NCBI GenBank assembly: GCA_013396755.1
Contig: VWZF01002690.1
Location: 248,001 to 312,000 of the forward strand
Direction: 5' to 3'
Source of the DNA: Sclerurus mexicanus
Taxonomy: Eukaryota > Chordata > Aves > Passeriformes > Furnariidae
DNA: 64,000 nucleotides
This document shows, piece by piece, positions 11,131 through 22,707 of this stretch; the stretch's first letter is position 1, and each line of letters opens with the position of its first letter. A model generated the notes under the pieces. The model worked only from the letters and a program-made list of their open reading frames with translations. It had not been told where the DNA came from and did no database searches. The translations under genes were made by a program, and so were the position numbers.

Positions 11131-14100
11131 AAAAGGCATTTTCAGCTCTGTATTTTTTTTTTTTGCACTAAACAAGGGGTTTTTTTAAAAACTATAAAAA
11201 AATTAGAAAATATAGAGAATTAAAACACCTGCTGTTTAGAGAAGGAAAGTTCAACCAATTGGTAACTATGGTAAAAGGGATTATACTGGAAATGGCATAC
11301 TTAAATTCTGATCAAGCTTCTTATAAACTTCATGTCTTCTATATCTTTACTTTCTGACAAACACAAACACCATTATCCTTTAAGGGCTGATGCAGAACAG
11401 GAATTTTATTATGCACTATATTTAAGCAAAGAAATATAATTATTTGGAGTACTTTTAGACCTAGAGCACCAACAGCATAGATGTTATCTCACCTAGATTC
11501 TTTTTTTAAACCCAGTTTTCATCTCTGCTAGCAAGAATTCTCATTTTAAGAATCACTAGACAGTCTGATGAAAATAATCCTGGTTATCTCATGGTATCAT
11601 GCTATAAATGATGCCAGGAAAAGAAACTAGCATGATAAAAACCATAGTTTTTGAGCAAGTTTCATCAATTTCAATGAAGTAAGTGAACTATCATGAGAAG
11701 CAAAGACCAAGACTGCGAAATGCGGTTTCTTGTTTAGAAAGTAAATGTTCTGCCTGCAATTATGAAGAAGAACAAAGGTTTTTAGTATCCACTCTGACAT
11801 ACTCAGTTAGATGAAAAGTGATCAAAGGCATGACAATAACTGAATCAAACACAGTGACTAACTAATGAACTGTGCCGGTCTAGAAGCCAAAATATCCTTA
11901 GGGAAAAGAGTCAACACTTAATTATAAATTAATATATCATGCTGGTTGGATGTGGTGGTGATTTGCAGTTAAGATTCTCCTGCTCAAATTTCTCTCATTT
12001 ACACTCAACAGCATCCTACCACCCACAGCCACTCAAGCTCAGGAGTTATCTCCTCAGCTCTTCCAGGCTTAGCGGGATATATGGGATGTACAGCTTGGTG
12101 ACTATGTGCACGACAGCCTTCTCTGTAAGACAAAGCGCCAGAATGGAGGAATTTACCAGGCAGTCTGTTCCTCTGTGTCAAGCCTGAGGTAATGTCTATG
12201 TTATCAGAAGAAAAGAGGCTGCTGAAAACATCTTTAACAAGGAAGGGGAATGGAAAGTTGGCAATATGTGGTTCTTAAAAATCTGCATAATTTTGTATGG
12301 AATACTATATCTGTATTAGATCCAGGAGATTTTGGCTGATTTCCAGAAGGGTAATTAGATTACTACTACTGAGACTGAAGTTGCCTTCACTTCCCTTCCT
12401 TAATGGTGTGGTTTGAGCAGCTCCCACTGTTTACTCTGAGTTAGTGGATGAAAAAGATTCCTTAAATATATAACCTTTGCTGACACGTTTCTGTGACGAT
12501 GCTTCATGGTTTCTCGTTCCTAACTAATTTTAAGGCACTTAAAATGGTTATCACAGTGTCATACAGGTATGAAAATCTTATCTGCATATGTCCCTGGATC
12601 TACCTACACATAAACACATACAGACAATTACAGAAAATGCTTTGGTACTGTGGTTCTGCAACACAATGTCCATTAATGATGGTGACAGGTATTTCTGTCA
12701 GTGCAGCACTTAGTAGGGAAATGGTTCAGACAGAAAAACTGTTAAGGTCTAAGTTATCAATGAATACACGGCAATTTTACACCATCAAAGAAATGGCTTT
12801 CACTTACTATAGCAATGATGGGTTCTTCCAGATGTATGTGTATTACTGTAAACATGACCTGAGCAAAACCGTGTCAAAACTAGACAAGTGAACTATCTTT
12901 TAAGTTTGGTTCCAATCAAATTAGAAAAAGAAGCAAAAGTAACAAAAAGAACCTCTGAAGTGTTAGGACCTTCTGAGCAAAAGAATAGAGGAACAGCAAT
13001 GGACGTATGTGGACAGTGCCCTATTTAGAGATTTGAATTAATAAATTGAGGACTAATATTTGTAAAAGCACATGAGCCAACTCAGTTTGTTCCTGCTCAC
13101 CCTATGCACAGAGGGCAAGCCTTGCCCCCAGAACAATGATTCCTGAGTAGCAACACTCAGACAGTACCAGAGATGTTTCTTCTTTGCTGTGTGTAGTTAT
13201 TGCAATAAACATAGATCAGCAGAGATGATTCCGTGTAGAGCCCTCTGAAGAAACAGCAGAGAGGGAACTTCCGTCGGGATCTTTAGTGCTTTGGGCTTTG
13301 CTAGGCTCTTTTCTAGGCTTTTTCCACATATAGGTGCTACTTGCTGTCTGTCACCTCCTGGTTGTGTCTCATGACAAGCAGCAACCAGAAAAGTTTGTTC
13401 AAAGCTCTAGCCCACATCTCCACAGCACCAGCAAAAGGCAGCTCAGGAGGAGGGACAGTGTTCTTGCTGAGATATCTCTCCCAATACTCAGCCTGCCTGT
13501 GGCAGTCCCATTGCATCTCATTGGCTGCATTTTTCTACACTGAAAGGTCATTGTTAATTACAGAGCAGAGCCCTGTAATTTTTCATCCAGGAATTAAATA
13601 ACAATACTTGCTAAATATCACATGTGAGAAAAAAGAGGAAGATTGAGTACATAAAGCCCATACTCGAGAAACAGAGCATATCTAACAGAGCATAATTATT
13701 AAAGGCAATAATTCTGTGAAGTTATAACTGTATATAAAAACTTAGAGTGAAAACTTAAATGCTAGGTCTGACATGAATTGGTTTCCATCATAAGTGCTAA
13801 AGGAAGAAAACTAAACACCATGAAATGTCCTGTCTTCTGCTAAAGACAATTTTTAGATCTGGGTTCGAGGGAGAACATTTTTAACAACCCCAATACTAGT
13901 CCTTGAAGAGCTGGTGGCTCACTGTGAGCCGAAGGTATTTGAGCACCTGTGATCGTCTGGAATGCCAATTTTTAGACAATTTAAGGATACTATATGAATT
14001 ACTGAATTTCCAATATGTGCATTATCTTCATAATAGAGTCTTGTTTTCAGGCTCAAGTTTCACTCAGGGTTTATAGGTTACAGCACTTGTAACATGTAGG

Positions 14101-14199
14101 GTTTATACTTCTGTGATACCACTTTTTATTTTTTTTTCTAAAATATGAAACTTTAGCTTGCTTGTGTCCACCTGGAATGTCACCACAAACTTCACTTTC
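11131..14199. other. Unique AT-rich non-coding DNA
   Basis: It contains T/A homopolymer runs near 11150-11200. A 132-codon frame at 12493-12891 has no recognisable domain. No repeat family recognised. Confidence 0.5.
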
Positions 14200-14720
14200 T
14201 GATTTGTCAGTTTGTTACTATTTTGTTTTCCTCACTTGCTGCCTTCCCATGGATCCAATGGGAATCGTTGCCTTCACTTTCACAGCTCCGCATCACCTGC
14301 AGCCTTGACTGTCTGTCATCTCTCTCATGTGGTGGAATCTTGGTTCTGGTTAAGCAGTGATTACACCCTCATCTTCACTTCCCACATGTGTGCACCCTCT
14401 TCTGCCCTCCCACTTACACTGCCATAAAAGCTTTAAAGCAAATTCACATAAATATGATTACCCCATTTTTTCTCCTCAAAAGTCACCTCTAATATGTTCT
14501 CAAAAAGCTTGCCACATTCTAACACAGCTATTCAGCATATTGACCAATATAATCTCATTATTTTTCCATATTCCACTACTCAACTGCTCACTGTTTTTAT
14601 TTTTAAATTGCACATTTTCTTGGGGGCATCAAGTGTCTTTTTGTTCTCTTTGTCGTTTGCTTTGTACAGCAAGCAGCCTACTTTAAATGCTCTATTTGTT
14701 TTAACTTTCTGATGCCTTTT
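14200..14720. other. Pyrimidine-rich (C+T) strand-asymmetric stretch
   Basis: The plus strand is dominated by C and T across about 500 bases, with many CTCC, TTCC and CACTT words, and frames on that strand stay open for 70-109 codons for that reason. No known repeat is recognised. It may be a decayed pyrimidine-rich repeat or a replication/transcription-linked skew. Confidence 0.4.
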
Positions 14721-14877
14721 ACCTTCAAGTTCACATAAAATAAACCAGAAAAGTAAATTATTAGTTCTGGTTTACGGTTGGCATGGAGGACCCCTGCATT
14801 TGTATCACTATCCACTCAAACAGGACACCCATGAGTAAAGAGTTAGATATAATGCAGTGCAATCAGTTTGACTAGAA

Positions 14878-15412
14878 TATCATAAAATAGTCCACTGGGC
14901 CACTGAATCCAATCTGCTCATCACAGGCACCCACACCATATAATCCCTTTCAAAAACTATTTAAGGACCATTCTTAAAACCAACTAGATTCCCCATTTCC
15001 TTTATTATTCTTTGTGGAAGACTGTTTCAGAACCTTACTCACCAGAGGATTAGAAAACTATCTAATTTCCAGCCTAAATTTATTCATGGACAATTTATAA
15101 CTATTTGTTCTTGGACCAACATTGTTCTTAAGTTTAAGCAGTTTTTCTCCCTGGTGTTTACCCACCTGATAAGTTTATAGAGAGCAATCACATCCTGTCT
15201 TTGTCAGTGTTTTGCAAGGCTAAACAAGCCAAACTCTCTTTGTGTCCTTCGGCAAGGAAACACTGCTCCTGTGCTCATCCTGTGAGCCTGCGGGTGTCTG
15301 TCCATGTCTGAGAGCACGTTCCTCGCACAGGAGTGATCAGAGCTGCATTCTGTTTTCCTAGTGAGGCCTTAATAGTGCGGCAGGAATAACAGAAATACTT
15401 CTCCTCACATCC
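14878..15412 (-). mobile_element. Ancient diverged CR1 LINE fragment (minus strand)
   Basis: The order of words follows the old vertebrate CR1 type rather than the young avian one: ATCATAAAATAGTCCACTGG at the 3' end, 'AATTTATTCATGGACAATTT', 'AACTATTTGTTCTTGGACCA', 'CTTAAGTTTAAGCAGTTTTT', 'CTCCCTGGTGTTTACCCACC', 'GTTTATAGAGAGCAATCACA' and 'GCTAAACAAGCCAAACTCTC'. No open reading frame survives. Similarity continues more weakly to about 15.41 kb. Such copies probably predate the radiation of modern birds, so the fragment should align in other bird genomes at the same place. Confidence 0.8.
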
Positions 15413-15954
15413 TTTTTTGCAGTCGCATCCAACCGCTCCAATAATCCTGTGATTCCTCTCTAACCTTTTTCCAATCCCATTGTTCTTTCACTGTTTCACC
15501 CACTTTGTCTCTTTTTAGCTGACCTTCCTTGCAGTTTTTGTGTTCATTCCTCCTTTTTCTTTTTTTTCAACAGGAGTAATGATTTTTCATATATTAGCAG
15601 AGCAAATAGTTAAGTGAATTTCAAATTTTCTATATTTGTACAGTTTTTTTACTTTCCTTTTCCTTCAGAAATTATTGCTATTTTCTACGAAATAGATTCT
15701 CAACTGTGACTTAACTTTAAATTAATGATATTCCAAAATCTGTGTCTTAATTATAGAATTAATTATAGCTAGTTCCTACATGTATTGTACTTACCTGGCT
15801 TAACAGATTTTTCATGTGTGATTATACATGTTGCCACTATTAGAGTTGTGTGTTTGTAATTATAATGAAATGGCCTCCCAGCTGGGGATTTGTTTCTCAC
15901 TTTTTTTCAGCTGCAACTTCCATTATTCAGTCTTTCCTTGCTTCTGTATTAATC
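15413..15954. other. Unique AT-rich non-coding DNA
   Basis: Nothing recognised apart from T-rich runs. Confidence 0.5.
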
Positions 15955-16037
15955 CTCAAGACCTGGCTGGACAAAGGTGTGAGCGACATGGTCTGATCCT
16001 ACCTTGAGTGGAAGTTTAGACTAGAGACTCTCTGAGG
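15955..16037 (+). mobile_element. Short diverged CR1 3' fragment (plus strand)
   Basis: CTGGCTGGACAAAGGTGTGA, then GCGACATGGTCTGATCCTAC, and the block ending TTAGACTAGAGACTCTCTGA match the last part of the class C CR1 3' end (consensus form: GGCTGGACAAAGCCCTGAGC ... GACTAGATGACCTCC). No clear octamer tail remains. The short length lowers confidence. Confidence 0.65.
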
Positions 16038-16452
16038 TAAGAACATAAGATAAACCTTTGCTGAGACTCTTAGAGAGCAGACAATATGTGAAGGCCACCA
16101 CAAACATTGGTGACAGTGCCCAGAGATCTGGACTGCAAAGTCCTGAAAAATGTCTGAAGACATTTGAAGATGATGTCTGGAAACCCAAGCTCTGTTCAGC
16201 ATGTTTGAGCCATTCAGCTCAAATCCACAAACGCACAGATGTCCAGTGGGTGGGATTTAATAGTCCCCCAGTCACTTCTGAATCCACAAACCACTTCTTT
16301 TATGCTTTTAAGTTAGATTGCTAAAATACTTCTGGGAAATGTGAGAAGCAAACGTTAAGTTAGAATGAATTCCTCCACATGACTTAATTAGGTCCCCAGA
16401 TACCAAAGAGAAGTTAAAAAAGATGACCCCAGTGATGCAGCTGAGTGTGAAG
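16038..16452. other. Unique spacer between inverted CR1 fragments
   Basis: Nothing recognised. Confidence 0.5.
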
Positions 16453-16590
16453 ACCATAGAATAATAGAATGGTTTGGCTTGGAAGGAACCTTAACGATCA
16501 TCTTGTTCCAACCCTGCTGTCCCTACACATTCCACTGGACCAGGTTGCTCAAAGTCCTGTCCAATCTGGCCTTGAACACTTACAGGGTTG
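16453..16590 (-). mobile_element. CR1 LINE, extreme 3' fragment (minus strand)
   Basis: Tail ACCATAGAATAATAGAATGG, then 'GGCTTGGAAGGAACCTTAAC', 'GATCATCTTGTTCCAACCCT', 'CACTGGACCAGGTTGCTCAA' and 'CAATCTGGCCTTGAACACTT'. Truncated after about 140 bases. Class A. Confidence 0.93.
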
Positions 16591-19500
16591 GAGAGAGATG
16601 GTGGCAAGGCCAGTGGTCACTTCCCCATGTCTGGGATCCAAACAGATCTCAAGGTCTTGGGTATTTTGTGCTAAGTAAGAGCTTTTATAAGGAATTTTGT
16701 CAGATTTGTTTGGCAATTGCTCAGGATGATCACTTTATTCGTATATAGCACAGTATTTCAAACCTTCTTTTCCCTCTTTAGTATTTGCAATGGACAGTCT
16801 CAAAATTTGACAAATATTTCCTCTGATTCAGTCATAGTGTATCTGGCAGAGTCAGAATCAAGGAAAGACCTACAGATGATTAAAAAGTGCGAAAATCTAG
16901 CTGCTTTTTATTTATTTTATAGCTCTGCATTACTAAGTCAATACAAGAGGGACCTAATTTCTCCACTAACCTTGTCTAATGAAGATTGAAATTTAATAAA
17001 CATGTAGGAAAGCTGCATCACCATGAACTAAGAGACTTCAAAATATGACATTTAGTTCATTATTTATTAACCTATCCCCCAGGAACATGACAGAGGGAAT
17101 GCAGACTATCCACATTAGAAGCTGTTTCATCTCTAAGAGATAATGGAGACCCTATTTCCTTTGCACAAGATTTATATTCTAAAGAGGAAATGAGATCTAA
17201 GTTGCAAAATTTATACCACTCATGATTTCTTTTTTCCCATGGAAGGTAGAAAGAACATTCCCTTATGGACTGAATGTGGTTAGTATTGTGGGCTTTGAAA
17301 GTACATGTTTATAGAAATCAGAATTTCCTATCCAGGAAAAAAATAAATGCACATGTGGTAAAACAAAAACAATACAGTAATGGCTCTTTGGACATTAAAA
17401 TACCTTGCCAAATCCACAGTTAAAAGAAAGGAGACTGGACACCTAAATGTGCCCAAAAAGCTCTGTTTACCAAAACTGAGAGAATAACTGAGCTGTAAAA
17501 GTCACCTCTAGACAGACAGAGGAACTACATTTCATGTGCAACATGGCTACTCCTATTTCCCCTGAATGTATTTAATTTTCATTTCCTGGTTTAAGAGAAA
17601 TTCAAGACCCACCCTGATGAGAATCACAGCTTACAGAGTGTAACCTTAAAGCAGAATAATTCTTACTCATTCTGGGATGGCTCCGAATTTCAGTGTGTGA
17701 CCAGGCTCAGAATCTGGCACACCCAATTAACTTCCATGTCTCTTTTCCAAATTACCTTCTTATCCTGCAAGCTGAGCCCAGCTGGCAGCCTTTGTGCCTA
17801 ATGGCAGTACCCTGAAATCTGAGTTTCAGCAAAGAGGAGAAAAGCATTTGCTGATGTGCATTGGCCTGCAGGCAGCATTTACACTGCCCAGTGTTTTTGG
17901 AAGAGATTCTGTGGTGTTGCTAAGTAGACCTGGGATCTCCAACAAAATATGTTTCACATCACTAAAATACAACTTCTAAAACCTGAACTTGAGTGATTAG
18001 AAATGAGTTTATGTGTACATATGTGGTAGATTTCCTTCTTGTTACAGGGAACCATCCACAAAATAAAAACTCATTTCAGTAAACTGCTTTAATTCTGTGG
18101 ATCATGAATGTACTTAGCTTACTTTTTCCTCATTGACAATGAAAATGAGACAGCAAGCTAAAGGTACAATTGTAAGAAAAAGTTACAAAGGCAGGACATG
18201 AATTACTTTAATACCTTACCAACTGAGCCACTGGTACTTCACAATTCATGAACAAATTTTCTATTACTACAGAGTCATGCTTTTATTGACTGGTATAAAT
18301 ACACCATTTGTATCTTTTTTCATCCTGCTGTGTTTCTATTTTATTGGAAGTGTCCTGTAACAGGTATAACATCAGCTCAGATTACCAAGAAATCTATAAA
18401 ATAGCTTCCTGCTACTACCTTTGGTGCAGATTGAAAGAATACATTATGATCCCACTGAGTAAATGATAAAAGCTGTTTTTCACAGGCAAACATGATTTAT
18501 CCTCACCTGTTCAAAATTCTGAGTGTACCCACTTTATTATTAAATTATGAAAACATTTCACTCACATTGATTAGGAACACAGGTACATTATTAAAGAGAG
18601 GTTATTAGAAAGCATGTGTTCCAAATTTAAGTTCTGAGGTTTGTGACTCATGGTAGGACCACAAATATTTCATGCAAATGGGAGTGGACAGATACAGCTT
18701 CATGAATGTTCAATTTTGGCACCAGAAATATGTGATAACATTTTTTTTATTATTGATTATAAATTGGAAAATGACATTGTCTTGTTCAAATTAAGTTTTC
18801 ACTCAGTGCAGCTTGTACATTAAATACAGAGAAAATTGTAAAAGAAAATTGGATTTAAAAAAATTATGATTTCTATATCTTTAATACAGAAAAGCCTCTC
18901 TTTTTTTTTTCTCCTTTGGTACACTCTTGGATTATAAGACATCACTTTTAAGACATCTTTCTCCTAAGACTAGTTACCAGCTCCAGAAATAATTTCTTTT
19001 TATTGTTACTAAGTATTTGTTCAACATCTAACATGATTAATAAAAGCCATAAAAGGTATGAACACAAATAGGGTCTATTAATCTTAGGACAATATATGAT
19101 GGCTAAAATTGTGATAAGCACTCAATTTTAAACAAATATTGTTCTTAATAAAAACCACAGGTCAAAACCTGTGAGATTTGAAAACCTCACCATGGGTACC
19201 TGTTAGTCACTTCCAGACTTAGCATATTTGTCCCTCTACTCATCAAATAACAAAGATACAATCATGCCATTGTGCAGAGATTTGGACTAAGCATTTGGAT
19301 TAAATCTGTGTGATATTGCTCTCAAAGAGGCTCAGAACTGAAGGCTTCATAAGGAAGCATCTGTAAGTGTGGGTGCTTGTATATATGTGCACATTTATTT
19401 TTTATATTAAAAATGGAAGCATATGGAAAAATGTTATACTGAATGCTGAAGCTCTGTGTGCTGAATAATTTATGTCCTCCCTGTCTTCTCCTGGTTCCCT

Positions 19501-21684
19501 TCACACTAATGACTGGTTTAACGCTGATGTACATCAATTTACAACATAACAATGTAGCTTTGGGTTGCTTTCAAGTCCAGATTGTTTTAAAAAGCAATAA
19601 GAATACATGGAGGCATAAGAGTTTTGCAACTCGCAGTGACAGGATTCATAACAGGCCTTGGACAAACTCTGCATTATTAGTTGTGAATTCTCTCTGGTTT
19701 TATTGAAGATATCTTTTTAATATTGCATTAGTTTTGAAGGATAAAATGTGAAAAATATTTTTGGTGTTTTCTTTTATATAAGAGCTGCTCAGAAGCTGGT
19801 TGTTGTATTCACCTTAACTCCTTGCCTCCTACCTGCTTTGTATTTAATATCATCAACCTTTCTTTTGTTCTAAGTGCCAATTATTAAATTCTCCCTGGGC
19901 ACTTATTGTAGATAAAATGATGATGTTTCTAATGCCCAATGCTAAAAAATTATGAACACCCAAACTACCCTTCTGCAATGCTTACAGCATTCACCTGATG
20001 AACTGCGTTAACCATCTGCCTCTCCTGCTTTTTGGATGTGAAAACTTCTAAATCCATTTGATGAGAATCCTGGAAGTTATGTCTTAACTGCCTCTTCACA
20101 GTTGCAAGATAAAAACCTTCTCTAGTTCAACCAATAAAAGGCAGAAATATTACTCATCATTTAAAGGCTCATCTTTGTTATATAAAATCCTAACTAAGTT
20201 GATTTGTATGAACTAAGATGTATTATATTTACAATGATTTTACGAACCGTAGCAACAATTTATTTTGCCTTTGGTACTGTATGGAGAGAACACTAAAAGT
20301 CATACATAATGCTTGGAGCTAACCTTCATCTCTGAAAGCGGCTGGAAATATAATCTTGTTCATTTCAATGATGATAGGGTAAAGTATATAGTTTATTGCC
20401 TTTAGGCTCATTTAATTCACTTGGCTTAGAGTTAAGAGGTCTGGCAAGGTGTCACTGCTTCTACAGCAAAAACATTAAAGGTGTGTGTTACTTTCAGTAA
20501 TGGGAGTGCCATGGCAATCCTGCACAAGACTGCTATGAAACAGGTGGTGTAAAGTATGCAAGTCTCTACATCTTTAGCAGAGTAACATTTTGACTCCATT
20601 TAAACCTATTTCCTTTTCATTCAGAAAGACAAATGTCACACTACAAACCTGCTACTGAAAGCAAAAAAGGTACACAGGTTTGGACAAGGCATTGTGTGTT
20701 GGTTTGAAAAGTGTCCAATTCATTAAGCACATCTTACAACTAAAGAGAAGATGAAATATCCTCCCCCTTTGTTTCCTTCTGTCATTACCATCTGGCTGTG
20801 TGATGCACATCTCAGTTCATCACACCCCATCCCCTGAGAGTCCAGGACAAAAGCCATTAACATCACTTGAGTTTTTGTTGTGCTCTGCATCACAGGAGGA
20901 CTGTGATGGAGGAGAGGTAGAAGGCACAAGGTATCTGAATTATTTCATGTACAGAAAGGTTAAGTGGAAGAGAAGACAGGTAACTGTCTCCTCAGATAGC
21001 AAACTGGCAATTCATACCTAAGGTCGATACTAAGCAAGTTGCTGAACTACAGTATCGCCTTGTTGTCATTCAGATATTTTTATATGACAGGAAAACTGCT
21101 GGGACAGTGCAGGAGACAATCAAGTTATCATTATCAGTCTCGAGTTTTTTTATTATCTTTGGGCTTGTGTGGGAGAGCAAGAATGCTCTTTCTGTGGGCT
21201 GAAAATTTTTTACTGTGTGATTGTTCTTTCACCATTATTTTCCCTCATGCTAGAGCAGTAGTTTAAACTGCATAGTTTAGAGAACTCTAATACCTTGTCA
21301 GCAGGGAAAATTCTTGTCTCAATTCTACCTAAAAAATTACAGCATGAGTGCAATGTTTCACATTCCACAGGGATGACAATAAGGAACTCATCGACTTCAA
21401 AAGTAGCTTTTGGAGCCAAATATTCAGCCAATGCAAGTCTGGCAGGACACACTTCAATGAAACATGGCAGTTTATACAAGCAGAGAATCTTGCCTTTCTC
21501 AAAAGTAAATCTTTTTAAGGTTATGTAACTTGGTAAATCCAATTGTGTTTATTGCCAATGACAAAACTGAAGTATCTCTACACTACTGTATCTAAAGATC
21601 TGAACAGCCAAGGGTGACTAAGAGCATATTTGTATACTTAAAGGTGACGGAAATCACAGGAAATGAATCATAAGTAAAAAAGAT
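16591..21684. other. Unique AT-rich non-coding DNA
   Basis: About 5.1 kb with no recognised repeat or gene. The open frames are short and unrelated to known domains; the 110-codon minus frame at 21210-21542 resembles nothing I know. Several T- and A-runs, for example near 18740 and 18900. Confidence 0.5.
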
Positions 21685-22507
21685 AAGTGGAGCATCCCAA
21701 GGGTTAGTACTGGTACCAGTAATGTGTAGTAGCTTAATTAATGGCCTGGTTAATGTGTCAAAGTATACCCTTAATAAGCTTACAGGTGAGGAACTGGGAG
21801 GAGTGATGGATACAGAAGTGGGTTGTGCTGCCATTGAGAGAAACCTCATCAGGCTGGGGAAGTGGGACAACCTGGACGTCATGAAGGCAACAAAGGGAAA
21901 TACAAAGTCCTGCCCATGGGGAGGAACAATTTCACATACCAATACATGCTGGGGTCCAAATGCTTGGAAAGCAGATTGGAAAAGAAGGACCTGGGGGTCC
22001 TGTGGGGCTCCAAGCTGGCCATGAGCCAATGGTGCACCCTTGTGGCAAACAAGGCCAATGGCTTCCTCTAGTGCAGTGGGCAGAGCGTGTCCAGCAGGTC
22101 AAGGCAGGTGATCCTTCCACTGTGCTCTGCACTGGTGAGACACCTCTGGAGTGCTGTGCGCACCTCTGTGTTTGCCAGTGCAAAACAGACATTGACATAC
22201 TGGAGCAAGTCCGGCAAAGGACCATTGAGATGCTTAAAGGGATTGGAGCACCTCTTAGGGAGAGACTGAGAGACCTGAGGTTGTTCAGCCTGGAGAGAAA
22301 GTGGCTCAGGTGACAGAACAAGAAGCCATGAGCCCACACTGAAATACAGGAAATTCTATTTAAACTCTTTTACTGTGAGTGTCATCAAACACTGAAACAG
22401 GTTGCTTAGCAAGGTTGTGGAGTCTTCAGCCTCAGGGAAAGTCAAAACATTTGTGGGTGTAATCTTGGGCAACCTGCAGTAGTTGACTCTGCTTTGAGCA
22501 GGTGATT
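21685..22507 (+). mobile_element. CR1 LINE, ORF2 C-terminal half and 3' UTR, left part (plus strand)
   Basis: It starts in the reverse-transcriptase region (GGAGCATCCCAAGGGTTAGT, the CR1 'VPQGSVLG' segment) and runs through the C-terminal part of ORF2. In frame around 22184-22313, residues DIDILEQVRQRTIEM and LRDLRLFSLERKWLR follow the CR1 pattern, ending at a stop near 22311. The RT active-site position that normally reads FADD reads LTGE here (21779-21790), so the catalytic aspartates are gone. Frameshifts separate the coding blocks (one after the segment LIRLGKWDNL). The 3' UTR continues to GCTTTGAGCAGGTGA, where a second CR1 interrupts it; the missing end is at 22654-22707. Dead copy, class C. 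Confidence 0.92.
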
Positions 22508-22653
22508 TCATGGAATAATAGAATCATAGAATGGTTTGGGTTGGAAAGGACCTTGAAAGTGATCTTGTTCCCACCCCTCTTCCATGGATAGGGACACGTT
22601 CCTCTAGACCAGATTGCTCAGAGCCCCATCCAACCTGGCCTTGAACACTTCCA
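22508..22653 (-). mobile_element. Younger CR1 fragment inserted inside another CR1 (minus strand)
   Basis: Tail TCATGGAATAATAGAATCAT then AGAATGGTTTGGGTTGGAAA, 'GGACCTTGAAAGTGATCTTG', 'CTCTAGACCAGATTGCTCAG' and 'CCTGGCCTTGAACACTTCCA'. It is a ~145-base 5'-truncated class A CR1. It lies between two halves of a plus-strand CR1 3' end, GAGCAGGTGA on the left and GTTGAACTAGATGGTCTCAA on the right, which join into a normal CR1 terminus once it is removed. No clear target-site duplication is visible, in keeping with CR1. Confidence 0.88.
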
Positions 22654-22707
22654 GTTGAACTAGATGGTCTCAAGATCTCTTCCAATTTCAACTATCCATT
22701 GATTCTT
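22654..22707 (+). mobile_element. CR1 3' terminus, right part of the interrupted copy (plus strand)
   Basis: GTTGAACTAGATGGTCTCAA, then GATCTCTTCCAATTTCAACT and ATCCATTGATTCTT are the final 3' bases of the copy that begins at 21685. They are displaced by the nested minus-strand insertion. The tail octamers are diverged. Confidence 0.85.

Noticed and set aside
12493..12891. 132-codon plus-strand ORF
   Set aside because: AT-rich composition, no domain, no exon-like boundaries.
21210..21542. 110-codon minus-strand ORF
   Set aside because: No recognisable domain, and an open frame on the opposite strand overlaps it; no supporting exon signals. Chance ORF.
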